DNA of 64,000 bases from Cymodocea nodosa (Eukaryota; Streptophyta; Magnoliopsida; Alismatales; Cymodoceaceae), in the NCBI GenBank assembly GCA_036874045.1, contig CM072336.1:19525001-19589000 (forward strand), written 5' to 3'. Positions 35,701 to 50,700 of the stretch are shown here, piece by piece. Position 1 is the stretch's first letter, and every line of letters begins with the position of its first letter. The notes beneath the pieces were generated by a model. The model was given only the letters and a program-made list of their open reading frames with translations. It was not told where the DNA came from and ran no database searches. The position numbers were made by a program, and so were the translations under genes.

Positions 35701-38700
35701 TGATGTGATCTAGCTGATGTGACAGGCCTTGCTATGAAAAATGCAATGTAAAATTTATTTCTGACAAACAGTTTTATAAAAACAGCAGTCCTTTTTTGCA
35801 CACTCCTGTCTAGCAGCATACAGTTTCTAATTAAATAGCTGTTACACAAATGCACAAATACCTATTATGATACTCAACGGGAATGGTGTGCAAAACTTCA
35901 TTTGCACGCTCCAGATCACCACGCATTACAAGTGTTTTATACTCAATCAAACTGAGAAGTAAGGTGTAACCCACAACACTACATTTAGGAAAAGAAACAG
36001 ATATTAGTCACAGGATAAAGTGAAAGCAAAAGAACTCTTGTGGGAAGACCGTAAGTCCCACTTGAATTTCACTTACTTGAACTCTTTATCAATAAGATAG
36101 ACTTTGCTTTGACTGGCAAGATAACCTAGCAAGTACATTGGACGATCCAAGTGAAACATGGTGGTTACCTACAATCAAGACAATTTATTCATGATGCAAC
36201 AAGTCCACAAGAGAAAAAAATGAAATGTATTATAATACAAGTTAACATAGGATGTGCTGCTCAAAAAAAACGTTAACATAGGATGTGTAAATCAATACCT
36301 CTCCACCAACAAAGTAGTTCAATCGCCATGATGAATTGTTATAGATGAAACAATCCCCAACCCATATTCCAGTTCGTACACGCTCCTCTGTTTCATGTAG
36401 AAGTTCAAAGGCATCCTGAACCCCTTCCTCGTCCACTGGTCTGCTGCTATCCAAATAAGAAGCAACAATATCTCTCTGCAAAATATGAAAGAAAAACAAA
36501 TCAGTAAATAATTTGATAATATTATCTGAAAGTATTCCATCATTTCCCAAAACAGATGTCACAAGGTTCAAGAAATAGATTATACATTGAATGTAGATGG
36601 AGTAAGAGTAATTTAATACAAAGAATCCAAGTTAAAGATTCAAAAGAAGTCAACAAACTTACATTGAACTTCAGAATGTAAAATGATGTATCACTAGCAA
36701 TTGCTACTAGGTCACCACTATCAGCCCAGTATAGATTCTGAAACGATCAAAACGAAGAAAATATTACAATGACAGCAGACATTGAATAATAAAAAATGTA
36801 GAAAGGCTTCCCAGGTATCATTCACAACATACTTTGACATTAACATCAATCCGGCGAATCAATCTGCATTCTACCCAGTCATAGAAACAAATGAAATCAT
36901 TTGAGCACATTGCAAGTAATGCCCCTCCAAATATGCGCTCAGCAGAAAATGTTGGCCGTATGCTTTTCTTTTCCTATAGCATGAAATGGAAAAATTACAA
37001 AACTAACCTGCATGCTATAAATAAGATCTTAAAATGATGGAATCACCAACACAAAGAAAAGCTGATTACCTGGAAATTCTTACTGAAAATTTTTATTCTT
37101 GATGAGCTTTCTCTAATGGCATATTCACCCTCAGAGGACCAAACGAACTCCAATGCTGAACCAAAGGATCTGTTTCTCCATGCCAGTGCTGTATATATAA
37201 TGTATTCTCCGTCCCCACAAACAACAACAAATCTTCCATTGGGATTATGCTTTAAGCTCTGCAAGGACGTAAAGAATCGATGAACAAAAGTTTGAATGGA
37301 GACTACTTGTACTTCAATGTGAACAAAGGTAGGGATGCATATGGTTTGATTTCAATTGGAAACTGAACCAATCCAAAATTTAAGGGTTCAGTTTAATTCA
37401 AATGTGAATAATAGTTCAGTTCAATTTCTATTTTATTAAACTGATAAGTTTGGTCATATTCTTTGGAGACCAAGGAATTCACCAATTAAGAAAGAAAAAT
37501 TAATTAATGGAAAAAGTAAAGAAAGGCCTAGAACTATTTAGCTAGGAATTGTAGAAAATGATTTAAATTTATGTAATTTAACCATAGAAATACATAGAAG
37601 AAAAAATTTCATAAAGCAGACCCCACCTAGTGGGATTATGACTCAAATTATTGCTGATGTTGTTGATAAGTTTAATTTGTGGTCCAAGGTTTGAGTAAAC
37701 TGAACTGATGTTGTAATGTATATATTTAACAATTTTCATTATATATTATCATATATGTGACTATGTCATTTGTCATATAACTCCAATCATCCGTTTGATG
37801 GTTTGAACTCAACCATAAAATATTTAAATGTATCTAAGTAGGATATTTGGTCTAATATTATATTTAGATGCATCTACACAATTATAAAATATATTTATAC
37901 TTAATGGATCTTTGTGTTCTTAGTCTGCTCATGACTTGTGTAGGCCTCTTGTTTTTCCTAAAATTTTAAGGTTTTTCTATTGCTATTGCTCAAAAAAATT
38001 ATGTGTAATAGATCTTATAAGAATGAGCTCAATATTCAATCCAACATTTAAATTGTGAATCGCAAACCAAACTGAACCTTGATTGGTTTGGTTCTACTAA
38101 GTTAATCAATTCAGTTCAGTTCAATTCATGGTTTGGCGAAAATCAAATCATTTGTGCATTTGCATAGATATTGCATATCAAATCAGTGATAACAAAATTA
38201 TCCAAATCTGATTGGCAAGCCATGATTCCATATCTATTTGAAACTGTATTTGTTGGACTAATATTGATCTATATTACACTATGGCATTTATTAAATACAG
38301 TCTTGCGTAGCATCAGAACATCATTGCTCCTGTAACAGTGATCTGATCAAGACAGAAATCTGTCTTGTACTAATTTAAAATATATATAGCTTAAGTCCAA
38401 AGGATTTTAGATTGAATAGGTCAATCATTAAATATATGAAGTGCAGGCTCAACAAAAATAGGAATAATGATAAAGGTATTAGATGATCATAAGATTTATA
38501 AAAATAAGATTTCCAAATACTTAAGAACTATAATAAGTAATAATGAAGAAATTATAGATAATGTTTTTCATAGGGTTAAAATATAGTGAATGAAACAGAG
38601 AAATGTTTCTAGAGTGTAATGTGATAAGAAGATATCCTTAAATTAAAGAAAAATTCTATAATACTATTCACTCAACTATGGTTCAAAATGTTAGACTATA

Positions 38701-41700
38701 AAGCATAATCATGTATAAAAAGTTTGTTGTATAGATGCAAATGCTTGGATAAGTGATAATATTATAAGAGAAGTAAAAAAATGATTTTATTAAGAAAAGA
38801 ATGAAAGTTGCACTAATTGAAAATAAGAAAAGAGGAACTCGAGTTAAGTAGTTCAGTCGTATTTTAAGAAGCTAGATACACCAACTAGGAAAAGAGAATT
38901 AATTAATATAGAAGAAATTAAAATTAAAATGAAAAATTCTATAAAACTATTATTCACCTAACTATACTTTATAATTCAAAATGTTAAACTATAAAGCATG
39001 ACCATATACAAATAATGTTGCTGAAATGCATATACTAAGATAAATGAGTGTATAACATTATAAGCGATAAACTAAAAATGATTTATTAAAATAGAGTAGA
39101 AATTGTACCTATTGAAGATAAAATAAGAGAAAATTGGTCTAGGTGATTTGATCATATCCTTAAAAGCCAAGAAAAACACTAGTTAGGAGAAAAGAATTAA
39201 TTAGTATAAAAGAAATTAAAAAAAGTAAACGTACACTTAAAATTACTTGATTATAAATTACAAAAAAAAATTAAATTTATGTAATTTAACAAAAATACTT
39301 GTAAGAAAAGAATTCATTTGATCGACCTTATGTAATGAAATTATGACTTGAAATTGTTGTTGTTCTAAAAGAAATTAAAAGTAGATGATTTAAAATTATG
39401 TAATTTAATTGAAAACTTGACCATAATAGAAATATTTGAAAAAAAAAGATTTATATAGTCGATCCCATATGATGGGATTATGTGGTCCCAAAAATCCAAA
39501 AAATTCCAATAGTAAAAGAAATGGCTGAACAATGGAAATGTAGGGGGAAAAAAAAAAGGAAATTTTTTTAAAAACCAGAACATTAATGATTATTTTGGAT
39601 AATTCAACTATTATATTTAAATATTGCACTTGTGTGCTAAATAATATCACAATCTTAATGTAAAATGAATTGTAGATAATTCTCGAATAATTTAATCCTT
39701 AATATAAATAATTTACAAAGATAGAAAGTTAAAAGACCTCTAGACTATAGATTGATTAGACATGTAGCACATAAATAGTAAAAAATAGATATAAAAAAAA
39801 TTTTGAAGACAGTTTCCACTGGATCTAAAGTGTTGAGTAGAAAAAGTATCAGAGATTGATTTTATTCGTTGCAGTTAACCTCCTAATAAATAGTTATTAC
39901 ATTATATTGTAGAATGTATAAATTCCAATGTGGGGCTATTAACCAAACTACAAGTACCCCAACCAAGATCCATCTATTTTAGCATTCTCCTTCAAACTAG
40001 AGCATCTAACATATTCAATTTACAATGGAATCTTCACTAAGATAAAGACATACAGAAAATACTTTCAACTACAACGGAAAAATCATAAAGCTAATAGTGG
40101 TAAGCAAACAAGTGATAGTAGTAACAATGACACAAACAATAACCAATTATATTGGTCGTAGACATGAACATTATCGGATGACTTTTCGAATGGAGGCAAG
40201 CATGAACCATATTAGCTAGTAACTAATCACAACGTCAATCAAGAAGGTGGGTATACTAGCCAATCTCATTCATCATTGAGCAATAAATGGGAACAAGCAA
40301 TGATCAATCACATTGACTAAGCAAGCATGATCACAAGGGAAATAAAAGAGCCCACGGTCATCCCACTACTCGTACCAACAAAGACTCAACATCAAAAAAT
40401 TGGTGCACAACCCAGCAATAAACAAGTGGAGCATGTCTTCATAAATGGGAGAACCCAAAATACCCACAAAGAAAAGATTTACAAACAAAGTACCCATGGT
40501 CATCCCACTACTCATACTCACAAATGCCCAACATCAAACAATTGGTGCACAATGCAACATAAATATGTGTAGCATGTCCTCACAAATGGGGATCCAAACA
40601 TACCTGCAAAGAAAACATTTGCAAACAAAGCTGTGCCACATACAAAGATATAACGTTGCTAGCAAATACAAACTAATGAATAGATTTGTTAGCATCTTGC
40701 GGCCATCCCTCATTAGGTAAACACACCATCACAAGTGCTCTCATCTGTGCCTAAAGTTAGATCAATCAACCCCAAATCCACGCAAGCAAAGATATGCTCA
40801 TCTTGGGCATGCAGTCTCCAGCATGCCAACATCCATGTGATCATGGTCTAGCCTTTTTCACGTTGACTATGAGAGTAGATGGGATGGGTAACAGTGGAAT
40901 TTGAAAAGATTGCAATAGTTACCAAACCAATAACAGAGGACAAGGCTCAGAGCCATCCAACTTCCATGTTTTTACTTTCAAAGGTTTTGACAGCTCAAAA
41001 TCAGAAGCATTAAAGTCCATGGAGACACCAGCCAGCTCAGCTATAGAGGTCCAGATTTAAATCTTCCTTACAAATGCAGCAGGATGATCATGGTGGGAGT
41101 ATGGCAAGGTAAGAGAAGGTAGAAATCTTTATAGAACACTAGAAAGAGCAACAATGGGAGCAACAACAGATCCACAGGAGTCCCAGAAACCAGAGCACAA
41201 AAAGAATGCTTGGCAGTAGACACAAAAGTAGAGTGCTTGGAGGAGGTTCTGTCATCACCATAACAAACCAATGACCGTAACCAGGGTTTTTTTTTATTTT
41301 TCTCTCAAAATTATGCTTTGATACCATGATAGAGGAAAAAAGTAATAGGGATTGCTTTCACTCATTGTTGCTTATCTCCTATAAATAGTGATTACAAAGT
41401 GAAGTAGAGTGCACAAATTCCAATGTTGGGTTATTACTTAGCCTAAAAGTAATATAAACATTAGATCACTATAATGATACATTTATTCTAATATAAAGCA
41501 AATATACGTACTAAAAATAAAAAATACACACTGTGCCCTTGGTGAAATGTGACAGAATCGATAAAGCCATCAACAAATTCAACAATATAAATCATTTGAA
41601 TAAGAATCTTGAGAACTACATTGCAAAGCAATTTATTTAGAAATTTCATTATAAGCATTATCCCTTTTTTAGTGTACAGGAAAAGGGTGGCACTGTCTCT

Positions 41701-44700
41701 GTAAAATGAAAATAGTATACATCAATCACATATTCAGGGGAAATCATTCCATCGAAAGAATGAAAAAAGGCAGATATTTTAAATTATAAATGTATTTAGA
41801 ATATTGAAATATTTCCAGAAGCAATGACTATGACACCTAACATTTTCATAATCAGCTACCATTAACATCAGCTAAAAATAAAAGTCAGAAGCATACTTGA
41901 GGATAAAGATCACAGCTTCCCAACTCCTTCACAGCCAAAGGTAACCTTTCTCCATCAGCAACCTACAACATTCATCATATACATTAAATTATGCAGAATG
42001 CATACATTATATGATAGCATGAAGAGCAAATAACCTCAACATCTGCACCAACAGTTCTGATGTTAACTGTCTGAATTTCATTATGCTTCGCCCATATAAT
42101 TTTCCCACTATTGTCCATACTAGCAACTGGTTCCTCCCTACCAATCTTTATCATAATTGTTCCATCGTCGTATCCCAACAAAACCCTGAAAAATGTCCTC
42201 AAATAGTATTATAACATGGAAGGAAAAGAATAGGGAGACATTTAAGCGAAGATCAGCTGAACTTTCTTACCGTCGTGAACCTTTCATGTATCCAATGGCC
42301 CAAGCTCGTTCAAGACCATAATTTAATGTGTTCTCAAGTCTGTAAAAAGAATATTGAAAAGTAAATTTCTTTTAGCAATAATGAAAATTTTTAATTAAAA
42401 AGTAAAAGATGAAAATTACATAGGACCTGACAGGTAAAAGTGTAAAAATCAGTCCATAGAATATCTACTTGATATTCTCAAAAGATGGCATGGTGAAGTA
42501 AATAAACTGCATGAGAATGATGCATGACTTAAGTCTTGAAGTACACAACAACTTCCAACTTATAATTTAAAAATTCACTGCCTAAGAAACAATTACAAAC
42601 AAATTTCCTAAAGTATGAAGAAAAAAATCAATTCATCAGTAACATAATATCTGAAAAAATCAATTACATGAATGAAAAATCTTGAAAGAGTGATAAAAAA
42701 TCAGAATGTCAACAGAAAATTAATTGAACAAGTAGGTAAAATGTTTGTTCTAGCAATACATTAGTAAACAAAATGAAGCAACAAAATAATACAAAAGTTT
42801 TTTATGAGGAGCAATGAGAACCTTATTAAAATGCAAAAGAAAACAAGGCCTACACGGGCCCTAGGCAGACTGAATATGACAAAAAACCAACAAAGGATAG
42901 GAATGGGTTTCAAAAAGGAGACCCAGAAATGAAGAGAAAGAAAGACAAACAAAGTACAATCAAACTTCTCAAAAGAAAAACTGACCCCTTGGTCCCTATG
43001 TCATCAATGGCTCATAGGGTCAAGAGGATTTCTAGCCAAGTCATAACCTCCTTGTCAGATAGCATAGTTAAGTAATCCAACATCTTGTTCAATCAAACAA
43101 CCCACAACAATCAACTACAATAGCTCGATCAATGACAAAGTACTTGTAATTTCTTTAGAATTTGAATCTCGAAAAACATAAATACTACTTGAAACACCCC
43201 ACTTTTGCATGCCTTAGGTTTGCAAGCCCCACACCTCGAGCCAGCCTCACAGGTCCTACACCATGTCATCAAGCAACATATCTTCGGTGTTTGGATCCAT
43301 CTCATGGATATGACAACTCCTAGCAATTCAATAGTCGTGAGACAAGAACCTTACATGGACCCCATGTCATGTCATTAGGTACCAAATCAACACTAACAAC
43401 CCGACAATCAACCATTATGCTTCATCAACCACTTAGCATGGAGACACACACACAAGTCACTAATCTCCAGTTGCCACAACACACAAGCCCCTACCCTGCT
43501 ACATCAGCAACCTACCACATCATCAATCTATCTACCACATGGCAAATAGTGATAGGATGCTCCTCCTCTCACCTAATTGGATAGTCAACTAGACCAAACT
43601 CTTGCCACATCAATACCTAGTCCACCATGTCAACACCATTTAGAGGAACTCACCATGCTAGCTTGTCTTTCTCGACAATCCCCTTGCTTCACAACCTACA
43701 AATGTTGGTTCCATCTCTCCTACTTGAAGCTGAAGTCTTACACAATGCCCTTTATGCAACTGACGTTGTAGGCCACCCGAAGTCTCATCATCTCAACTTC
43801 CAACACCCTCTTGAAGACTCTGAGCACACATCTTCCCCAATAATGGTGCACATGACACTTCAATTCCTCCAACTACAATGTTTCGCATGTCATCCACTTC
43901 GAGAAAATGCGACCACCAATCACAACAAATTGCATCTTTAGATGGTCATACCAAATATCATCATAGATCCATTTAAACACTGCATGAACCTCCCTTAGAT
44001 CTATCGACACTTGCTCCAAAGCCAACCATAGTGTTTTGCTTCCTTGACAAATCACACTAGATGCTACCACAAACCATACACAATCCTCCTCGACTTTCAA
44101 TGTGATGCATCAACTTTTGACACATTGTTTCACCTTCTGATGTGTCCCTTTGTCTAACATGGCTCTACTAACATTGCTTGCTTCCCTTTTCGAATCTTAA
44201 GCCTTATGCACCCAAATTCCCTTTTCGTAGAAACTAACCAATTGACACCTCACCACCCTTGCACAACTATTTGACCTCTACCCAACACCATCAATGTAGC
44301 TACCTCCTCAAATGCTACATGGACAAACAAACACTCAAAGGCACACGAATTAGCATCACCTCCTCTCATTTGCTACAATGTCACATCTTTTCATGTCCCC
44401 TACAACTAGCTACACTACTTCAACTTTTGCCCACGAATCAACGAGTCCTCTACATGAATCAAGTGTCATAACGTTTTAGTCACAAACAACCTTTCAACTC
44501 TCCTTTCCATCAATGCCTCTCCCACAACCTATTAAAGAGCCCTTCTCCATCTGACATCGTCACCTCAATAACACCTCAAAGGAACTTCGGTCGTAGACAA
44601 CCCTTCAATTCCCCTTTCCATCAATGCCCCTCCCACAACCTATAAAAGACCCCTTCTCCATCTAACATTGTCACCACGGCAACACCTTAAAGGAGCTTGA

Positions 44701-47700
44701 AAGAGCAACCTTCTACCAAGCATCACCATCTTCCACCAATCATCCTTTCCTTCACCAAGCAACCAAGCAAACTTCCTCTATCAAGCATCAAGCCTACGAA
44801 AGTTCAACAATTGAGCTCCATCAACCATCGACCTTGGCAACACCTTGAAGGAGCTTCAAAGAGAAACCTTCTACCAAGCATCACCATCTTCCACCAATCA
44901 TCCCTTCCTCCATCAAGCAACCAAGCAAACTTCCTCTACCGAGCATTAAGTCTACAAAAGTGCAACCATGGAGCTCCACCAACCATCAACCTCAAAAACA
45001 CCTTGAAGGAGCTTTAAATAGCAACTTTCTATTGAGTGTCACTATCTTCCACCGATCATCCTTTCCTCCACCAAGCAACTAGGTGAACTTCCTCTACTAA
45101 GCATTAGGTCTACAAAAGCACAACCATCGATCCCTATCAACCATCAACCTTGACAACAGCTCGAAGGAGCTTTAAAGAGCAACCTTCTATCAAACATCAT
45201 CATCTTCCACCAGTCATCCTTTCCTCTATTAAGCAACTAGGCAAACTTCTTTTGACAAACATTAGGTCTATGAAAGTGCAACTATCAAGCTCTACCAACC
45301 ATCAACCTTGACAACACCTCGAAGGAGCTTTAAAGAGCAACATTTTGCTAAACGTCACCATCTTCCACCAATCATCCTTTCCTCCACCAAGCAACTAGGA
45401 ACTTCCTCTATCAAGCATTAGGTCTACGAAAGTGTAATTGTCAAGCTTTGTGGACCATCAACCTCGGCAACACCTTTGAAGGAGCTTCAAAGAGTAACCT
45501 TTTTCCAAGTGTCACCATCTTCCACCTAACACTTAAGTTAGACTATTGAGAGCCCAACAAATTAAACATATAAAATGTCTAATACTTTCCCCACACATAT
45601 CTAAATCACTTACTAGGATTCTCTTTGGTTAGGCCCATCTAGCCTTATCTACCAAAACACAATATCATTTCATGCATTCTTATGCATTTTTAAAGTTTTC
45701 CTAGTTTTTTCCCAAATAGACTAAGTGGTGACTCCAATCCAATCCATTTCCTACCTCTTTTCTAGCTAGCTTAGATTAGAAGAGAGAGAGGAAACCCGAT
45801 GTCAAGCTCCAACCTACTTTGTTGATAAAAGCATCATTACCACTATCAAAAAACCTATATAGCCCACAACCTTGAATTTGTAATAGTGTTTGTCATGGGT
45901 TGCATCACAAAATACCTTATTATTCCACTTCAACCAACAATGTTACCAAATGTTACGAGGAATGGCACTTAATACTTGATTGCCTCTCTCAACCATTCAA
46001 AGATCTAAAAAGGTCATCATGTCAACCTTAAGTTGGGTTCTCAACTCAACCAATGTCCACCTACTCATAGAGAGGTACACAAAGAAAAGACGTCAATTAG
46101 TTGCTCTCCTCCTACCTATAACAAAACCTATAAACACCTACCAATCGAATACTTCTTATGTAACACTAATTTTGTAGGGATACCTCCATGCCAAATCTAT
46201 TAAGCAAAAAATTGAACCTTAGTAGGAATCCAACAAACCCAAATGAACTTTGCCACTCTAACTCAAACTACATACATCAAGACAAAGTAAATAGGTGCAT
46301 TTACACCTACTACCAAGCACCCACTCTTGTAAGAACTCTGGAGTTAACTATATTTGGGTAGGAACAGAACCAGGATAGGTGACCACCTCGAAAGTTCTCG
46401 TATAGTGCCCATGGATAGTAGTACTAGCTTTGCTTAGGCATAGACAAGTAGTAGGTGTGTGCACCTACCTAAAAACTATGTGCCAACATTGCAAACCTTG
46501 CCTTTGTTAGCACTTTTGATCAAATTGGTGGATAAGGCCACTTGGGTACCCCCAACTAGTTGAGAATGTCTGAGAGACAAAGTGTGTGGTACATAGGATC
46601 AAATTCTAAAAAAGTGTCCTAGGTACATAGGAAGACCTACTCTTGCAAGTTTTCACCTCCATAGATACTCCTAGTGTATACCAGGTTGTTTGAGTATCCA
46701 TGGAGTATCACCCGTTATCACCTACATAGATACTCCTAGTATATACCAAGCTATTTGAGTGTTCATGGAATATCACCCGTTATCACCTACATGGATACTT
46801 CTGGTGTACACCAGATTGTTTGAGTGTCTATGGTGTGTCACATTCAAGAAAAAAAGAAAAAGACAAAGTAAATAGCCTTAGCTAAAAAAAATACCAGCAT
46901 TGCTCCATCTCCAAATCTGCAAAGGAGGTGTTGTAGAAATAAGTGATGAGTCCTTTATGTGAAGGAAAGAGAGAAATTTAACAAGGTCATATGATTTTAT
47001 GTTACTTAGATTCCTTCTAAAATGGACATCTCACACTATACCTACTTAGGAACACTCTAAGTACTCTACAACATTCATCTAGATAGAAGATACAATGAAG
47101 AATAAAACTGATAATAGCCAAGACAAAGGGAAGTCCCAGATCCAAATGTCTTCTTAAAAGCTAACCCCCACTCCATTTCAAATCACAAGCCTAAAACCAC
47201 ACCTCACCACCTCCTCAACATCAAGGATATCTCTCCAAATACTAGACACACTCCAATCTACCCCATCCTTTTCTCTTCCCATCACATTGCCTATGTACCA
47301 CTTCCTCTTCATTATATATACCCTAACACAATGTATACTCATGTACTTCATTCAAGCACCATGCCATTTACCCAACAAAGCCAAATCCATAGACCAAAAA
47401 TTTTCACAAGCCTAGACCACCTTTCCATTTAGGACAACAAAATTTATTCCATGGTACCAGTTGCAAGCACAATGAGATTCCTTTTCACACTTTTCCATGA
47501 ATATTGGTGCTTAATCCTTTCAAGACACTTGATAACACCAGCAAGAAGATCAAAAGTAGCTAGCAATAAAACACTAACACAAGCATGCATTTGAAATATC
47601 TCCATTAGGAAAACAATTGATTAATCCCAAAAGAGGAAAAGTACAAAAAAAGTTAAAGTGAGCTTCTAAGATGTAGCAAATCAAGCCATAATATTTTCAA

Positions 47701-50700
47701 GTAATATAATGATTAAAATGTGCTTTCTTAAGAGTATAATGATTTTTTTTTTTAACTTAATGTAGACCGTCACTTTCCTTACACAAAATAACAAGGATGA
47801 CCTTGACTAAGCTTCATATGAATAACAAAAAATTAATCACTCAGTTAGTATAACTTTGCTTTGGCATAAAGCAAGAAAAAGATGACCTATGTGAATCGTA
47901 CTGTTTATTTTCTAGAAATTTCTGAAAACAAACTCTTGAGGAGATGTGTGGAATAGAAAAAATGTTATAGATAAAGAAATGCCTTTCAAATGCTGCAAGA
48001 GGTGACTTTAACTAGCCCAAATAATCTCGAGCAAGTATAAAAGGAAATAATTTTCAAATAACCACACACTTAAGGCAGCAATAACCCGACAAATGGATAC
48101 ATTTTTCCCATATATTACTAAATCATCAATCCATTATCAAAAAGTACATACAATTATCATTTAACATTCGCATGCATTACCAATTAAAACTCATGTACTA
48201 GAACATGTCATAACCATATAATAATAGCTACAAAAAATATAAAAAAGGAATGATACCTGTAAGTTGTTGCATGCCATATGCGGATGGTTCCATCCTCAGA
48301 ACCTGTGATTATGATAGGAAGTTCTGGATGAAAACAGACAGCAGAAACATTGTGAGTGTGACCTTCCAGGGTCTGAACACAGCTCTTTGTTTGGTAATCC
48401 CACACCTGTTTCCAACAATATTTTAGTCAATATTTCAATAAGACTATAGAAGTAAAGGAACATTCAATTTTGAGGATAACCTTTGCAGTATTGTCATCTG
48501 ATCCAGTAATTAAGTATGGTCGATCACCACCAGTGAAGTAATCAACACAGTTAACTCCCTTCATATGGGCATCAAGAGTAAAATTTGGATCTGGAGATCC
48601 AAGATTCCATATCTGAAGAGCAACCAATATGTGAAGACAAAAAATAGAAATTAAGACTACCATGTAATACATGAAAAAGAATCATAGCAAAAGAACATAA
48701 CTAGATTTTTTAATATAACACACCTTTATGGTGCGATCAAGAGAGGCACTTGCAAAAGTATTGGTGTCTTTGGGATTAAAAGTAACTTGCATCACATAGT
48801 GAGAGTGACCCTCAAAAATCTGAGTGCATAACCACCCTTTCTCCCAATCCCAGAGTTTTATTAGCATGTCATCTGATGATGACAAAACATAAGGGAGAGT
48901 TGGATGGACAGCAACACATCTGATGTAATCTGTGTGTGCTTCAAAAACTATAACCTTGTCCATTGTGTTGTAGTTGTAAACACGAATAAACATGTCATCT
49001 GCTCCAGCAACTATCCACTGCTTGCGTGAAATAAATTTTGCCGACCGGACTGTAGAGTTAACATTGGAATATCAAATAAGTTGATGAAACAGTCGAGATG
49101 GCAGACGGCATTGAAGAAAGCATACCTGGTAACTCGGTAACTTCAAATGATTGTATCATGGTCTGGAACAAGTAACAACAAATCAAAATAAAGTGAGAAC
49201 ACATTATAATGTACAACAACCACCCGTCATAATTTCATTATGTGAAGTCAGCCACATAAATATTTTTCTTCTATATATTTCTCTTTATACTCAATTTTTC
49301 AGCCAAATTACATAAATTTAAATATTTTCCCACAATTCCTAACAAGGTAATTTTAGGTTTTCTTTTACGTTTTTTAATTTATTCTACACTAATTAATTCC
49401 TTTCTCCTCATTGATGCATCATTTGGCTTTTTAAAGATGTAACCAAACCACCTAAACCAATTTAAAGACAAAAATTTGCAAGCCAATAATGTAAAGTTAA
49501 AAACATTTCGGTCAGAAAATCCATTTGAGTTAGCAGTAAAGATTATGAAGACAGTACTAATGCCATGAAAAGTACTAGGCAAGTTTACAGAGAAAAGGCA
49601 AATTTGCAAATGACAATACTACAAACCCCTAGAAACATTTTATCCATAAATACATTATATATTCAAAAAATAGAAACTAAAAAGACACTTGCAAAATCAA
49701 GATATTGAAAATATTTAAGCTAAGAATCACAAGATGTTAAACATAAAACACTCATATAGTCATATCCAAGGTTATTAAGGCACTCAGGTAGTAAGCCTAG
49801 TCCATTTGAATATAATTTTTTTATTTCTTATACATATATTAGATATATATTCATAAATATTTAGCAATACTTATGTATACTTATAGTTCTATTATTTATT
49901 AAATATCATAAATAATCCAAAAATAATATTGCAATGGAAGTATAATAATGTTAAAATAAATATTTCAATATTTAGGTATATTTTAGTAGCATTCAATCAA
50001 AAAATATACAACAATCGGTATCTTAATTTCACTATGGAGCCAACTACATGAATCTGTCCATTTCTATCCATAATTGAATATTCCAATAAATTATATAATT
50101 TCAATCTTTTTTTACAATTTCTAATCCAGTCATTTTTTATCTTCCTCCACTTCTTTTAAATTCACCTACACTAATTAAATCTCTTTTTCTTGTAGGCACA
50201 TCTATAGGCCTTCTATAGATATAATAACACCATATAAGATTATTTTCTCATATTTATCCTTAATTGATGCAACACTTCCTCTGCTTTTAATGAAACCATT
50301 TTTTAACTAATCTCCTATTGTATCACCAGTCATCCATCTTAACTAATCTCCTATTGTTATACTAAATGTTTATAAAAGTTCATGTTTAATAACCTAGCAT
50401 TCTGGATTATAAAGTATAGTTGCGTGAATAGATGATATTTTGTACAATTTACCTTTCAGTTTTAAGGATATTATTTTATTACATAATATTCCAAATGCAT
50501 TTCTCCACTTCATCCAACCTAATTTAATTTTATAAATAACATCTTCTATAAGGCAAGCCTCCAATGTGTGATCAAATCAGGCTTGGGCACCTACGTGTGC
50601 CCACCTCAATTGCCATGGACACATCACAAGCAATCGAACAGTAAAGTTAAGAGGAAAAAGACAAATATTCTCAGAATTTTGTTGCAATACTAAGTGTATA

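Noticed and set aside
44490-46842. CRISPR-like arrays
   Set aside because: The repeats are adjacent tandem copies of 65-158 bp without unique spacers, in a plant intron.
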